Both the position numbers and the translations under genes were made by a program. This document shows positions 1 to 6,936 of a DNA stretch of 34,006 nucleotides, in pieces. The DNA is from JAIPEI01 sp041685835 (GTDB lineage Bacteria > Desulfobacterota > DSM-4660 > Desulfatiglandales > HGW-15): NCBI GenBank assembly GCA_041685835.1, contig JAWLEX010000023.1, positions 1-34,006 of the forward strand. Direction: 5' to 3'. The notes below the pieces were generated by a model. It did not search any database. It saw only the letters and a program-made list of their open reading frames with translations, and was not told where the DNA came from. Each line of letters starts with the position of its first letter. The first letter of the stretch is position 1.

Positions 1-342
1 TTGTGAACAGGGTCCGTGCCCGGCAGGGACAGGGCCACCAGCGCGTGGCCGAGTTCATGGTATTCCACAATCTCTCTCCTTGCGGTTGATCAAACGGTTC
101 TTTTTCTCGAGTCCGGCCATGACACGCTCCACCGCCTCTTCGAACTCCTGCATGGTCACTTCATTTTTATCCCGGCGAACCGCCAGGAGAGCGGCCTCGT
201 TTACCAGGTCGGCCAGCTCGTCCACGAATATGATGCAAGGCGCCTTCTGCTTAGCCTGTTCAAACAAGTCCCGGACCCTCCCCTCCCCCAGGCCGACGAA
301 CATCTCGACGAATTCCGAACCGCTGAGGCTGAAAAGTTGAGG
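1..342 (-). pseudogene. Decayed ftsH (AAA+ zinc metalloprotease) remnant, running off the left edge
   Basis: Read on the minus strand, the segment starts inside the FtsH AAA domain (GSEFVEMFVG), continues through the Walker B stretch (CIIFVDEL), and then jumps near position 220 straight to the helical region that normally follows the AAA core (ADLVNEAALLAVRR). More than a hundred residues, including the second region of homology, are therefore missing. Around position 75-80 the frame shifts by one base. The other frame continues into the M41 protease domain with the zinc-binding motif HELGH (HExxH) at about 26-40. The Walker A part is absent upstream, where other frames carry unrelated sequence. 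An internal deletion, a frameshift and a missing 5' end make this a pseudogene. The 3' end lies outside the window. Identification as FtsH is secure; why it decayed is unknown, and an intact paralogue elsewhere is likely. Confidence 0.85.
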
Positions 343-431
343 GATATAAAACCATGCGCATACACAGCGCAAAACGGCCCGGCGTTTTTATCGAAGAACA
401 ACCTTAGCCCCGGGTTGCCGAGCCGTTGCCC

Positions 432-460
432 TTGACATCCCAGAATACGACCGCTATTTT
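432..460 (+). promoter_or_regulatory. Sigma70-type promoter upstream of rubredoxin
   Basis: A perfect -35 hexamer TTGACA (432-437) is followed by a 17-bp spacer and a -10 hexamer TATTTT (455-460). This is the best sigma70-like promoter in the window. Transcription would start near 467 and give a leader of roughly 175 nt before rubredoxin. It may also serve zwf-pgl-glk, since no comparably strong site was seen between those genes. Confidence 0.6.
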
Positions 461-643
461 TTAGGGCTAGAGGTCTTCCGGCCATGCGGGGTCATGTTGC
501 ACGAATCGTTTCAGCCCCGCCGGTGCCCGGACCTATTGCTCCATTCGTTTTATAAGCGGTAAAGCCGGCATGCGGACGGTCAATTGGGGTCCAAAAGGGA
601 AGGCCTATTACCACCCATACCCGATAACAGGAGGGCATTTATT

Positions 644-802
644 ATGGACAAGTACGTTTGCACGGTGTGCGGCTACATTTATGACCCTGAGGATGGAGAT
701 CCGGACAACGGAATCGACCCTGGAACCTCTTTCGATGATCTTCCGGATGACTGGACCTGCCCGGTTTGCGGGGCCTCAAAGGACCAGTTCGAGAAGGAGT
801 AG
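644..802 (+). CDS. Rubredoxin
   Basis: This 52-residue protein has the classic rubredoxin layout. CxxCGY near the N-terminus and CPxCG near the C-terminus supply four cysteines for one Fe(SCys)4 centre, and the conserved DPxxGD and DDWTCPVCG stretches are present. Rubredoxins are cytoplasmic one-electron carriers that feed rubrerythrin, superoxide reductase and flavodiiron oxygen reductases, all of which are encoded later in this window. The start ATG at 644 was chosen because AGGAGG (629-634) precedes it at good spacing; the in-frame sequence upstream is not rubredoxin-like. It is the first gene after the promoter at 432-460. Confidence 0.97.
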   Translation: MDKYVCTVCGYIYDPEDGDPDNGIDPGTSFDDLPDDWTCPVCGASKDQFEKE

Positions 803-864
803 CACCCTTTCATACAAAACGGCGGCATGCCGATCCAGCCCGGCTGATAACGTTTCTTTACCAT

Positions 865-878
865 CCCTGAGCTCAGGG
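865..878. other. Perfect 14-bp palindrome between rubredoxin and zwf
   Basis: CCCTGAGCTCAGGG is a perfect palindrome in the 144-bp gap between the rubredoxin stop and the zwf start. It could be an operator or a weak hairpin. No T tract follows, so it does not look like a terminator. Confidence 0.35.
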
Positions 879-946
879 CCGGGGTCGGCCGCCGTCTTTG
901 CCTCCCCACTCCCCGGAGAGGGTTCGGCCTTGAAAAGGGTTACAGC

Positions 947-2509
947 TTGAAAGAGAAGGGAACCCAAGCCGAGTCACGAGCCGACGCTGTTGCCGTGACC
1001 AAGGCCCCCGACCTCAAGGTGCCCTATCCATCCTGCATCCTGGAGACACCCCCTGATCCCTGCACCGTGGTGATCCTTGGGGCCTCAGGAGACCTCACAG
1101 CACGGAAGATCGTGCCCTCCCTGTATAACCTGTTCCGGAACAACGGCCTGCCAAAGCCATTTAACGTAGTTGGGTGCGCCCGGTCTCCCCTGGACGATGA
1201 GTCTTTTCGGGGAAAAATGCTTTCGGCCGTCCGGGAAGATCCTCGATCGAACTTATCCGAATGGGATTCCTTCGCCGCCCTGCTTTTTTACAGGATGGTG
1301 GACTACGAAGACCCGGAGAGCTTCCGCCGGCTCGCTCATGAGCTGAGGGCCCTGGACGGAGTTCACGGGACCCTGGGCAACCGCATCTTCTACCTGGCTA
1401 TCCCCCCCGACCTCTACCGGGACACCGCCCGCATGATCGGGCAGGCGGGCCTGGCCGAAGAGATGGAGGCCGGCAAGGTCTGGTCACGTATCGTCGTGGA
1501 AAAACCATTCGGCCACGACCTTGACTCCGCAGTCGACCTGGACTCCGTCCTTCACGAATTCTTTCACGAGCACCAGATCTTCAGAATCGATCACTACCTT
1601 GCCAAGGAGACCGTTCAGAACATCCTCATGTTCAGGTTCGGCAACGCCATATTCGAACCTATCTGGAACCGCCGCTATATCGACTCGGTGCACATCACGG
1701 CGGCAGAGACCCTGGGGGTCGAGCACCGCGCCGGCTACTACGACCGGGCCGGGGTCCTGCGGGACATGTTTCAGAACCATATGATGCAGCTGCTCTCTCT
1801 CACGGCCATGGATCCCCCGTCCCTGTTCGAGCCGGACCGGGTCCGTGACGAGAAGGTCCGGGTCTATCGCTCCCTGCGCCCATTTCCAGTGGACCGGATC
1901 GAGGACTTCCTGGTCCTCGGGCAGTACGGGGCTGGAACCGCGGGAGGGAAAAGGGTCCCGGCGTACCGCGACGAGCCGGGCATCCCACCTGATTCTCTGA
2001 CCCCCACTTTCGCCCGCATGAAGGTGTTCCTGGACAACTGGAGGTGGCAGGGAGTCCCGTTTCACATGGTATCAGGGAAGCGTCTGTCGGCAAAGCTCAC
2101 CGAGATTCGCATCCGTTTCAAAGAGGTTCCCCACTCAGTGTTCCGCGGAACCCTGGGCGGACACATCACGGCCAACGAACTCGTCCTCCGGATCTACCCT
2201 GAGGAGAAGATCACCCTGACATTTCAGACCAAGAACCCAGGAGCAAAAGTCTGCCTGCGCACAGTGACCATGGATTTCCACTACCACCAGAACTATTCGG
2301 GTCCTGTACTCGAGGCTTATGAAAAGGTGCTCCTGGACTGCATGCTGGGAGACCACATGCTATTCTGGAGGCAGGACGGGGTCGAGCTCTGCTGGGCTTT
2401 CCTGACGCCCATTCTCGAGCAGTGCGAGACTTGCAGCAAAAGACCCGAACTGCTCTATCCCTACGATTCGGGAACCTGGGGGCCTGGTCCGGGCCGGGAC
2501 CAGGGCTGA
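947..2509 (+). CDS. zwf: Glucose-6-phosphate 1-dehydrogenase
   Basis: This enzyme oxidises glucose-6-phosphate to 6-phosphogluconolactone, the entry step of the oxidative pentose-phosphate and Entner-Doudoroff routes. At 520 aa it has the normal family length. The Rossmann nucleotide-binding motif GASGDLTARK starts at about residue 45. EKPFGHDL follows at about 185, and the substrate-binding and catalytic signature RIDHYLAKE lies at 213-221 (the family usually has G where A219 stands). The QNH stretch expected for the catalytic histidine is also present. The start is TTG at 947, preceded by a weak GA-rich site. The first 40 or so residues look like an unstructured extension, so a later start is possible. 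It heads a same-strand set with pgl and glk, which together would convert glucose to 6-phosphogluconate. Confidence 0.95.
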   Translation: MKEKGTQAESRADAVAVTKAPDLKVPYPSCILETPPDPCTVVILGASGDLTARKIVPSLYNLFRNNGLPKPFNVVGCARSPLDDESFRGKMLSAVREDPRSNLSEWDSFAALLFYRMVDYEDPESFRRLAHELRALDGVHGTLGNRIFYLAIPPDLYRDTARMIGQAGLAEEMEAGKVWSRIVVEKPFGHDLDSAVDLDSVLHEFFHEHQIFRIDHYLAKETVQNILMFRFGNAIFEPIWNRRYIDSVHITAAETLGVEHRAGYYDRAGVLRDMFQNHMMQLLSLTAMDPPSLFEPDRVRDEKVRVYRSLRPFPVDRIEDFLVLGQYGAGTAGGKRVPAYRDEPGIPPDSLTPTFARMKVFLDNWRWQGVPFHMVSGKRLSAKLTEIRIRFKEVPHSVFRGTLGGHITANELVLRIYPEEKITLTFQTKNPGAKVCLRTVTMDFHYHQNYSGPVLEAYEKVLLDCMLGDHMLFWRQDGVELCWAFLTPILEQCETCSKRPELLYPYDSGTWGPGPGRDQG

Positions 2510-2515
2510 TCCGCC

Positions 2516-2537
2516 CAGCCTTCTTATGCGAAGGCTG
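2516..2537 (+). other. Intergenic hairpin between zwf and pgl
   Basis: An 8-bp perfect stem (CAGCCTTC with GAAGGCTG) encloses a 6-nt loop, starting seven bases after the zwf stop. No U tract follows, so it is more likely an RNA stability or processing element than a terminator. Confidence 0.4.
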
Positions 2538-2645
2538 TATTGCCGGGACGGAAGAAGAGCTCATGGCGGCGGCCTCGGCAAGCAGCGCCGGTTTCCCCGG
2601 CTGTAAGGAGGCTAAACCATTCAAGGCGTCTACCCGAAACCACGC

Positions 2646-3380
2646 GTGATCATTCTCCCGGATGAACCCGGCCTCTCCCGGGCCTTGGCCGATTGCATCC
2701 TGCACTCGGCATCACATTGCGTGTCTACGCAGGGTCGTTTCTACGTGGCCCTTTCCGGAGGGTCCACGCCACGGGCCGCTCACAGGCTCCTTGCAGGGGA
2801 ACCGGTTCGTTCCGCCTTCCCCTGGGAGCACACCTCTGTTTTCTGGGTGGACGAACGTTGTGTAAACCCGGACGACCCGGCCAGCAACTACGGAAACGCA
2901 TGCAGGGATCTCCTGGACAGGGTACCCATTCCACGAAAAAACATCTTTCCCATGCCCGCGGAACAACCTCCGGACCTGGGAGCGATTGAGTACGAGAGGC
3001 TCCTGGCCTCGGTTTTTGAACTGCCTCCGGACGCCTTCCCCCGATTCGATCTGGTTCTTCTGGGCCTGGGAAACGATGGGCACACGGCCTCTCTGTTCCC
3101 CGGCGACCCTGCGCCCGCCGAAAACGGGCGACTGGTCATACCTGTACTGGGCGGCGTTCCAAAGGTTGACCGGCTCACACTGACCCTTCCAGTACTTAAC
3201 GCCGCCGCAGAAAAAGTCTTCGGGGTCTCGGGCCGGGAAAAGGCGGATGCAGTCCGCGCCGTGCTCGAAAGCGGGGAGACCCGGCTTCCCGCCTCACAGG
3301 TGTCAGGGACCCGGACCTGGTTCATCGACATGGAAGCGGCCTCCAAGCTGGCGGGAACTTCAGGGGGGGGGACTGAATGA
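2646..3380 (+). CDS. pgl: 6-phosphogluconolactonase
   Basis: This cytoplasmic enzyme hydrolyses 6-phosphogluconolactone to 6-phosphogluconate, directly after Zwf. Family signatures are visible: ALSGGSTPR near residue 38, WVDERCV near 74 with the following NY, and GLGNDGHTASLFPG in the middle. The length of 244 aa is normal for the SOL/NagB-like lactonase family. The GTG at 2646 begins the protein at the usual place but has no clear ribosome-binding site. A strong TAAGGAGG (2604-2611) instead sits 7 nt before an in-frame ATT codon at 2619, which would add nine residues. The true start is therefore open. It lies between zwf and glk in the same orientation. Confidence 0.93.
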   Translation: MIILPDEPGLSRALADCILHSASHCVSTQGRFYVALSGGSTPRAAHRLLAGEPVRSAFPWEHTSVFWVDERCVNPDDPASNYGNACRDLLDRVPIPRKNIFPMPAEQPPDLGAIEYERLLASVFELPPDAFPRFDLVLLGLGNDGHTASLFPGDPAPAENGRLVIPVLGGVPKVDRLTLTLPVLNAAAEKVFGVSGREKADAVRAVLESGETRLPASQVSGTRTWFIDMEAASKLAGTSGGGTE

Positions 3381-3396
3381 AAACGGAGGATGAACC

Positions 3397-4398
3397 TTGA
3401 TCACCGACCATAAAAAACACGTGGTGCTGGCGGGAGACGTGGGCGGGACCAAGACTATTTTCGGCATCTTCGCATACGGCGAGGAAGGCCTTGAACTCTT
3501 GGAGGACGAAACCATTCCCAGCCGCGAGGCCCGAAGCCTCGGCGACCTGGTTGCCCGCTTTATTGAGAACCGCCCTTACAGTATCTCATCCGCCTGTTTC
3601 GGCATCCCCGGCCCGGTGAGCCGGGGCCGATGCCGCACCACCAACCTCCCCTGGTCGGTTTCCGAAAGCGAACTGAAATCCCGCTTCGGATGGTCCCACG
3701 TCCAACTGCTCAACGACCTTGCTGCAATGGCCAAGGGCATTCCGGCCCTTGGAAAGAGACGGTTTGCCGCTCTTAACCGCCCTCGAATCAGGCCCGGCCT
3801 GCACCGCGCCCTCCTGGCACCGGGAACCGGACTCGGAATGTCCCTCATACTCAGTCGAGAAGACAACATGGAGGTCCTGTCTTCGGAAGGTGGGCATGCG
3901 GATTTCGCCCCATCCGACAATGAGGAAATCGATCTGTGGCGGCGCCTCAGAGAACGGTTCGGCCACGTGAGCCTGGAACGGATCCTCTCAGGCCCCGGGC
4001 TGGTCAACATCTATGAGTGGCTCCGGGACTCAGGAAGGCACGCGGAGCCTTCACGGCTCGCGCATCAGATCGAAGACAGAGACCTGCCGGCCGCCATTAC
4101 CCGAGCTGCGCTCGAGCAGCACGACCCCCTCTGTCTCGAAACCCTGCGCCGTTTCACCTCGATCCTGGGGGCCGCGGCCGGCAACGTCGCACTCATGGGC
4201 TTGACCACCGGAGGGGTTTATCTGGGTGGAGGCATTCCGCCCAGGATCCTACCGATCCTGAAGGAGGGGCACTTCTTTGCAGCGTTTAGGGATAAAGGCA
4301 GGTTCAGGCCGCTCATGGAAAAGATCGCCGTCAGGGTAATCCTCGACCAACGAACCGCACTTCTGGGAGCAGCGCGATCCGCCCTGGAAAGGCCATGA
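3397..4398 (+). CDS. glk: Glucokinase (bacterial Glk family)
   Basis: This protein phosphorylates glucose with ATP to give glucose-6-phosphate, the substrate of Zwf encoded two genes upstream. At 333 aa it matches the Glk-type glucokinases rather than ROK kinases. The N-terminal phosphate loop is GDVGGTKT (about residues 14-21). LLNDLAA carries the catalytic aspartate region, then come APGTGLGMSL and the EGGH motif with hexose-contacting residues. The C-terminal helical domain contains GGVYLGGGIPPR, typical of the family. The start is TTG at 3397 behind ACGGAGGA (3383-3390). An ATG at 3390 is in another frame. The gene closes the three-gene glucose oxidation set. Confidence 0.93.
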   Translation: MITDHKKHVVLAGDVGGTKTIFGIFAYGEEGLELLEDETIPSREARSLGDLVARFIENRPYSISSACFGIPGPVSRGRCRTTNLPWSVSESELKSRFGWSHVQLLNDLAAMAKGIPALGKRRFAALNRPRIRPGLHRALLAPGTGLGMSLILSREDNMEVLSSEGGHADFAPSDNEEIDLWRRLRERFGHVSLERILSGPGLVNIYEWLRDSGRHAEPSRLAHQIEDRDLPAAITRAALEQHDPLCLETLRRFTSILGAAAGNVALMGLTTGGVYLGGGIPPRILPILKEGHFFAAFRDKGRFRPLMEKIAVRVILDQRTALLGAARSALERP

Positions 4399-4631
4399 AT
4401 GAGTATGCGGTTTTTTCGACGGCAACATGGAGTGTCTTTCACATACCAGGAGAGGCCTGATTCCTCAAAAGCGGTCAAGCCTTTACTCCTTCTCACGGGT
4501 GATTATATTGACCAGAAAGGAGGGATATAGGCCTTCCGCCATTCCGCCGGGCCGCGGCCCATAAACAAAGTCGAAAAGCGTGCCGGGTCTGTGCGGGGAT
4601 GGAAGGGACAAGGAACACCCAAAAAAAGTCC

Positions 4632-4660
4632 TTGATTATAAACAGTAAATTGGTTAGAAT
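4632..4660 (+). promoter_or_regulatory. Sigma70-like promoter in the gene-poor interval after glk
   Basis: TTGATT (4632-4637), a 17-bp spacer and TAGAAT (4655-4660) form a reasonable promoter. No open frame worth calling begins downstream, but a hairpin with a T run follows within about 60 bases. The pair could therefore bound a short transcript. Confidence 0.4.
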
Positions 4661-4717
4661 AAGAGCTATTGTCCTGATTGAATCTTGCAGTTTCTTTGGA
4701 AACCAAGCGCAGGCCTC

Positions 4718-4758
4718 AAGGACGCCCGCCGGGCGTCCTTCTGGTTAACCGTTTTTTT
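4718..4758 (+). terminator. Hairpin with downstream T run
   Basis: A perfect 10-bp stem (AAGGACGCCC with GGGCGTCCTT, loop GCC, 4718-4740) is followed after 11 nt by seven T residues (4752-4758). The stem is strong, but the T run lies farther from it than in a classical intrinsic terminator. It could terminate read-through from zwf-pgl-glk or a short RNA starting near 4667. Confidence 0.5.
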
Positions 4759-4823
4759 CCGGAACAGGCGCCGAGGCGACGGGACTCGGCGGCAGCGGGT
4801 CCTGGCGGGCCGCAGCAAAATGG

Positions 4824-5103
4824 TATAATGCAGGCACCCTATCCTATTGGTGTCGTGCGCGCCCGTAGGCCGCTGTCGCGAACCTGTAGTGAACTCGGCC
4901 GGTGACCATCCAGGATTCATGCAGATCCCGGGAGAAGACTATTCTTGATTCTTGGATGGAATAGCGCCACGTAACAGCCATGTCGCCATTACCACCCGCC
5001 GCAATGCTGAATCGTAGCGAGGCCCCTTTGAATATCGAGGTCCCGTATCCGGCGCGTGGTGTGAGGCCAAGTCTTACTCACGGCTTTCACCCGGCCGCCC
5101 GAG
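4824..5103 (+). other. Possible structured RNA region (no protein gene seen)
   Basis: No convincing coding frame exists here, but nested complementarities do. A long-range stem pairs 4894-4905 with 5087-5103 (imperfect). Inside it lie a 14-bp near-perfect hairpin (4906-4919 with 4946-4959, 12 matches), a second helix (4965-4971 with 5055-5061) and a small hairpin (5061-5065 with 5077-5081). A TATAAT preceded by TGG lies upstream at 4824-4829, without a good -35. I could not match it to 6S, RNase P, tmRNA or SRP RNA. GC-rich DNA can fold by chance, so this is a hypothesis. Confidence 0.22.
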
Positions 5104-5130
5104 GTATTGCTGCAAATTGGCCCAGGAGAA

Positions 5131-5458
5131 TTAGCGCCTTACTCCTGAAAAGCTGTCAGAAAAAAAAGAAGTATTGATGTTGTTATAATCGGGATCGGGA
5201 TCGGGATCGGGATCGCAATCGGGATCGCAATCGGGATCGCAATCGAAAGAGAACAAAATGACACTTGACACGAAAAGCTTGATGTCTACCGCTGTGTGAA
5301 GGAAGACTCTGGGGTCTAAGGAAGACACCGGGGTCTATGGATTAGAGGAAATCGATTTCGATCCCGATAGCGATTTCGATCCCGAAGAAACAAACAGGAC
5401 GCTCATTCTTCGCGCCAGTGCTCATTGGCTTTGGGTTGCGGGCAAGGGCCCGCCTTAG
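5131..5458 (+). repeat. Dispersed repeat family A, copy 1 (with hexanucleotide tract)
   Basis: This copy shares its left arm (CTTACTCCTGAAAAGCTGTC and following bases) and right arm (CAGGACGCTCATTCTTCGCG to CCGCCTTAG) with the copy at 12393-12547. The right arm also recurs on the opposite strand at 33903-34006. Between the arms lies a tandem hexanucleotide tract (ATCGGG with ATCGCA variants, about 5188-5246), about 90 bp of unique sequence, and a second ATCGAT/TTTCGATCCC tract at 5346-5385. The element begins and ends with TTAG. An open frame on its minus strand (Asp-Pro repeats) is a by-product of the tandem tract. Confidence 0.85.
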
Positions 5459-5470
5459 AAAGGAGTTATC

Positions 5471-5692
5471 ATGCCTGAATTCACAACCATACGATTGGAC
5501 AAGGACATGCCGATCGACAAGCGCATAGAAGAGGTGAACCGCCGTATTTCTGAGTGGATTGAAACGCTTGAAGAACCGTTCAACCACGAAACAGATGAAT
5601 TTCAGCTCATCAAGTTCGACAATAAAAAGAAACAATATCAATATAAATACGCCATTGCAAGGGGAGTCAAAAGCCTTAAAAAGAGACGTTAA
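5471..5692 (+). CDS. Small hypothetical protein
   Basis: A 73-residue charged protein preceded by AAAGGAG (5459-5465) at good spacing from ATG 5471. The C-terminus is Lys/Arg-rich (GVKSLKKRR) and the middle is predicted helical and acidic (RIEEVNRRISEWIETLEE). I recognise no family, membrane segment or metal-binding motif. It starts 12 bp after repeat A, so its promoter must lie within or before that repeat. The good ribosome-binding site and low-GC coding style favour a real gene, but it stands alone and its role is unknown. Confidence 0.5.
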   Translation: MPEFTTIRLDKDMPIDKRIEEVNRRISEWIETLEEPFNHETDEFQLIKFDNKKKQYQYKYAIARGVKSLKKRR

Positions 5693-5770
5693 TTTATAAT
5701 TATGCTGCAGAAAGATTAATTAAGGTCAGCCTTGTTACACAATAGATCCAGGCACAGCCTGAAGCGTGGA

Positions 5771-5786
5771 GTACCACCGGTGGTAC
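5771..5786. promoter_or_regulatory. Perfect 16-bp palindrome upstream of the LysM gene
   Basis: GTACCACCGGTGGTAC is a perfect palindrome ending 36 bp before the ATG at 5823, just ahead of the GAGGAGG ribosome-binding site. It could be a repressor operator or an RNA hairpin in the leader. No T run follows. Confidence 0.4.
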
Positions 5787-5822
5787 CCCATACCTCCTTC
5801 CGCAAAAGAGAGGAGGATTTCC

Positions 5823-6437
5823 ATGGACCCTCGCTCTGACAACGATATGAAGGGCATTGTCGAGGAGATGGCCCAAGATAGAGGTCAAGTCATGAACCGT
5901 ACCGGCACACGAAGGAGCACCACCCGCCGCGCAACCGGCCCAGGCACCAGCCGCACACTCCTTTTCGGAGGTATCGCCGCGGCCGTGCTCTTAGCCGCGG
6001 TCCTGCTGCTGATCGGGGGCGGCCAGACCGAGGGCGAGGAGGTATTACAAATTCTTGCAGAGCGCCTGGATCGAATTGAGACGAGGCTGGACAGGCTCGA
6101 AGAGACAGGAAAGCAGGTGCCGGCCCTGGCAGGTCGAATCGACGGTCTCGGAGAGTCCGTCTCCAAGCTGGAAAAGGACCGGCGCACCCTCAGCACCAGC
6201 ATTGAGACCTTGAATCGCCGCCTTGAAGCGGTGACCGAACGCGCCCCCGCCCAGGGATCGACGAGTCCCGCCGCTGCCGAAGGCGCATCCGCTCACAAGG
6301 TTCAACGAGGGGAAACACTTTTCAGCATTGCCAAGCAATACGGCCTCAGTGTTGAAGAACTCTGCCGGTTGAACGGCATTAAGAAAACCGATGTTATTCA
6401 ACCGGGACAGACCCTCACGGTAGGGAGAGAAGGCTGA
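5823..6437 (+). CDS. Membrane-anchored coiled-coil protein with C-terminal LysM domain
   Basis: This 204-residue protein has four parts. A basic, Thr/Arg-rich cytoplasmic N-terminus is followed by one transmembrane helix at about residues 44-64 (LLFGGIAAAVLLAAVLLLIGG). A long heptad-like coiled coil spans about 70-140 (ILAERLDRIETRLDRLEE). The C-terminus is a single LysM domain (about 160-204, HKVQRGETLFSIAKQYGLS ending in IQPGQTLTV). LysM binds peptidoglycan, so the protein probably bridges the inner membrane and the wall in the periplasm. The ATG at 5823 follows GAGGAGG (5810-5816); an earlier in-frame start at 5766 lacks such a site. The specific role is unknown. It precedes a phasin-like gene and a UbiB-like gene on the same strand. 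Confidence 0.8.
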   Translation: MDPRSDNDMKGIVEEMAQDRGQVMNRTGTRRSTTRRATGPGTSRTLLFGGIAAAVLLAAVLLLIGGGQTEGEEVLQILAERLDRIETRLDRLEETGKQVPALAGRIDGLGESVSKLEKDRRTLSTSIETLNRRLEAVTERAPAQGSTSPAAAEGASAHKVQRGETLFSIAKQYGLSVEELCRLNGIKKTDVIQPGQTLTVGREG

Positions 6438-6606
6438 GTATCAAGAGGCCGCCTGTTGCCTGTTGCCGGTTGATTTCGGGAACAGTAATAGAGGATACTT
6501 GATTCTTTCAGTTCATGCGCCGTTTTTGAGAGGTCTAAACAGGTTTTTTTATCGCCATTCTGCCGGAAGGAATGCTGTGGCCGGCGTTATTCAGGGAGGT
6601 ATTCAC

Positions 6607-6936
6607 ATGCTTGATGACTTGAAAAAGGGATTTTTCGCCGGCATCGGCGTTGTCCTGCTTACAAAGGATAAAATAGAACAATTCACCGAAAAACTCGTAG
6701 AGGAAAACAAGCTAAAGCGAGAGGATGCACAACGCCTCACAGACGAACTGGTGAAGAATGGAGAGGACCAGTGGTCTGACCTGGAAAAGCGGATCTCCGA
6801 TGCGGCAAAAAAGGGCGTCGCCACCCTGGACATCGGAAAGAAGTCTGAAGTGGAGGCCCTTCGAGAGCGGGTGGAGAACCTCGAAATGAGACTCCAAATG
6901 ATGGAGGAATCCACGCCCACTGCCGGAGTGGAATAG
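6607..6936 (+). CDS. Phasin-like (PhaI/COG3937 type) helical protein
   Basis: A 109-residue protein with the N-terminal pattern MLDDLKKGFFAGIGVVLLTK, then a charged helical stretch (EKLVEENKLKREDAQRLTDE) and a C-terminal coiled coil (ALRERVENLEMRLQ). This arrangement is typical of the small family annotated as polyhydroxyalkanoate-synthesis-regulator phasins. The name comes from homology and says little about real function, and no PHA synthase is present here. ATG 6607 follows GGGAGG (6594-6599). Its stop codon abuts the TTG start of the ABC1-kinase gene, so the two are probably co-transcribed and translationally coupled. This pairing suggests a shared membrane or lipid role. Confidence 0.72.
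   Translation: MLDDLKKGFFAGIGVVLLTKDKIEQFTEKLVEENKLKREDAQRLTDELVKNGEDQWSDLEKRISDAAKKGVATLDIGKKSEVEALRERVENLEMRLQMMEESTPTAGVE

Noticed and set aside
4678..4905. Plus-strand open frame starting at TTG after the promoter-like site
   Set aside because: It runs through the terminator hairpin, has no ribosome-binding site and no similarity to known proteins.
5188..5246. Tandem repeats considered as a CRISPR array
   Set aside because: The unit is six bases, contiguous and without spacers.
5131..5328. Minus-strand open frame with Asp-Pro repeats
   Set aside because: It is a translation of the hexanucleotide tract inside repeat A, with no ribosome-binding site.
5342..5641. Minus-strand open frame containing GAKNERPVCF, also present in the other repeat A copies
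   Set aside because: It follows the repeat and not a gene family, and overlaps the better supported gene at 5471-5692.
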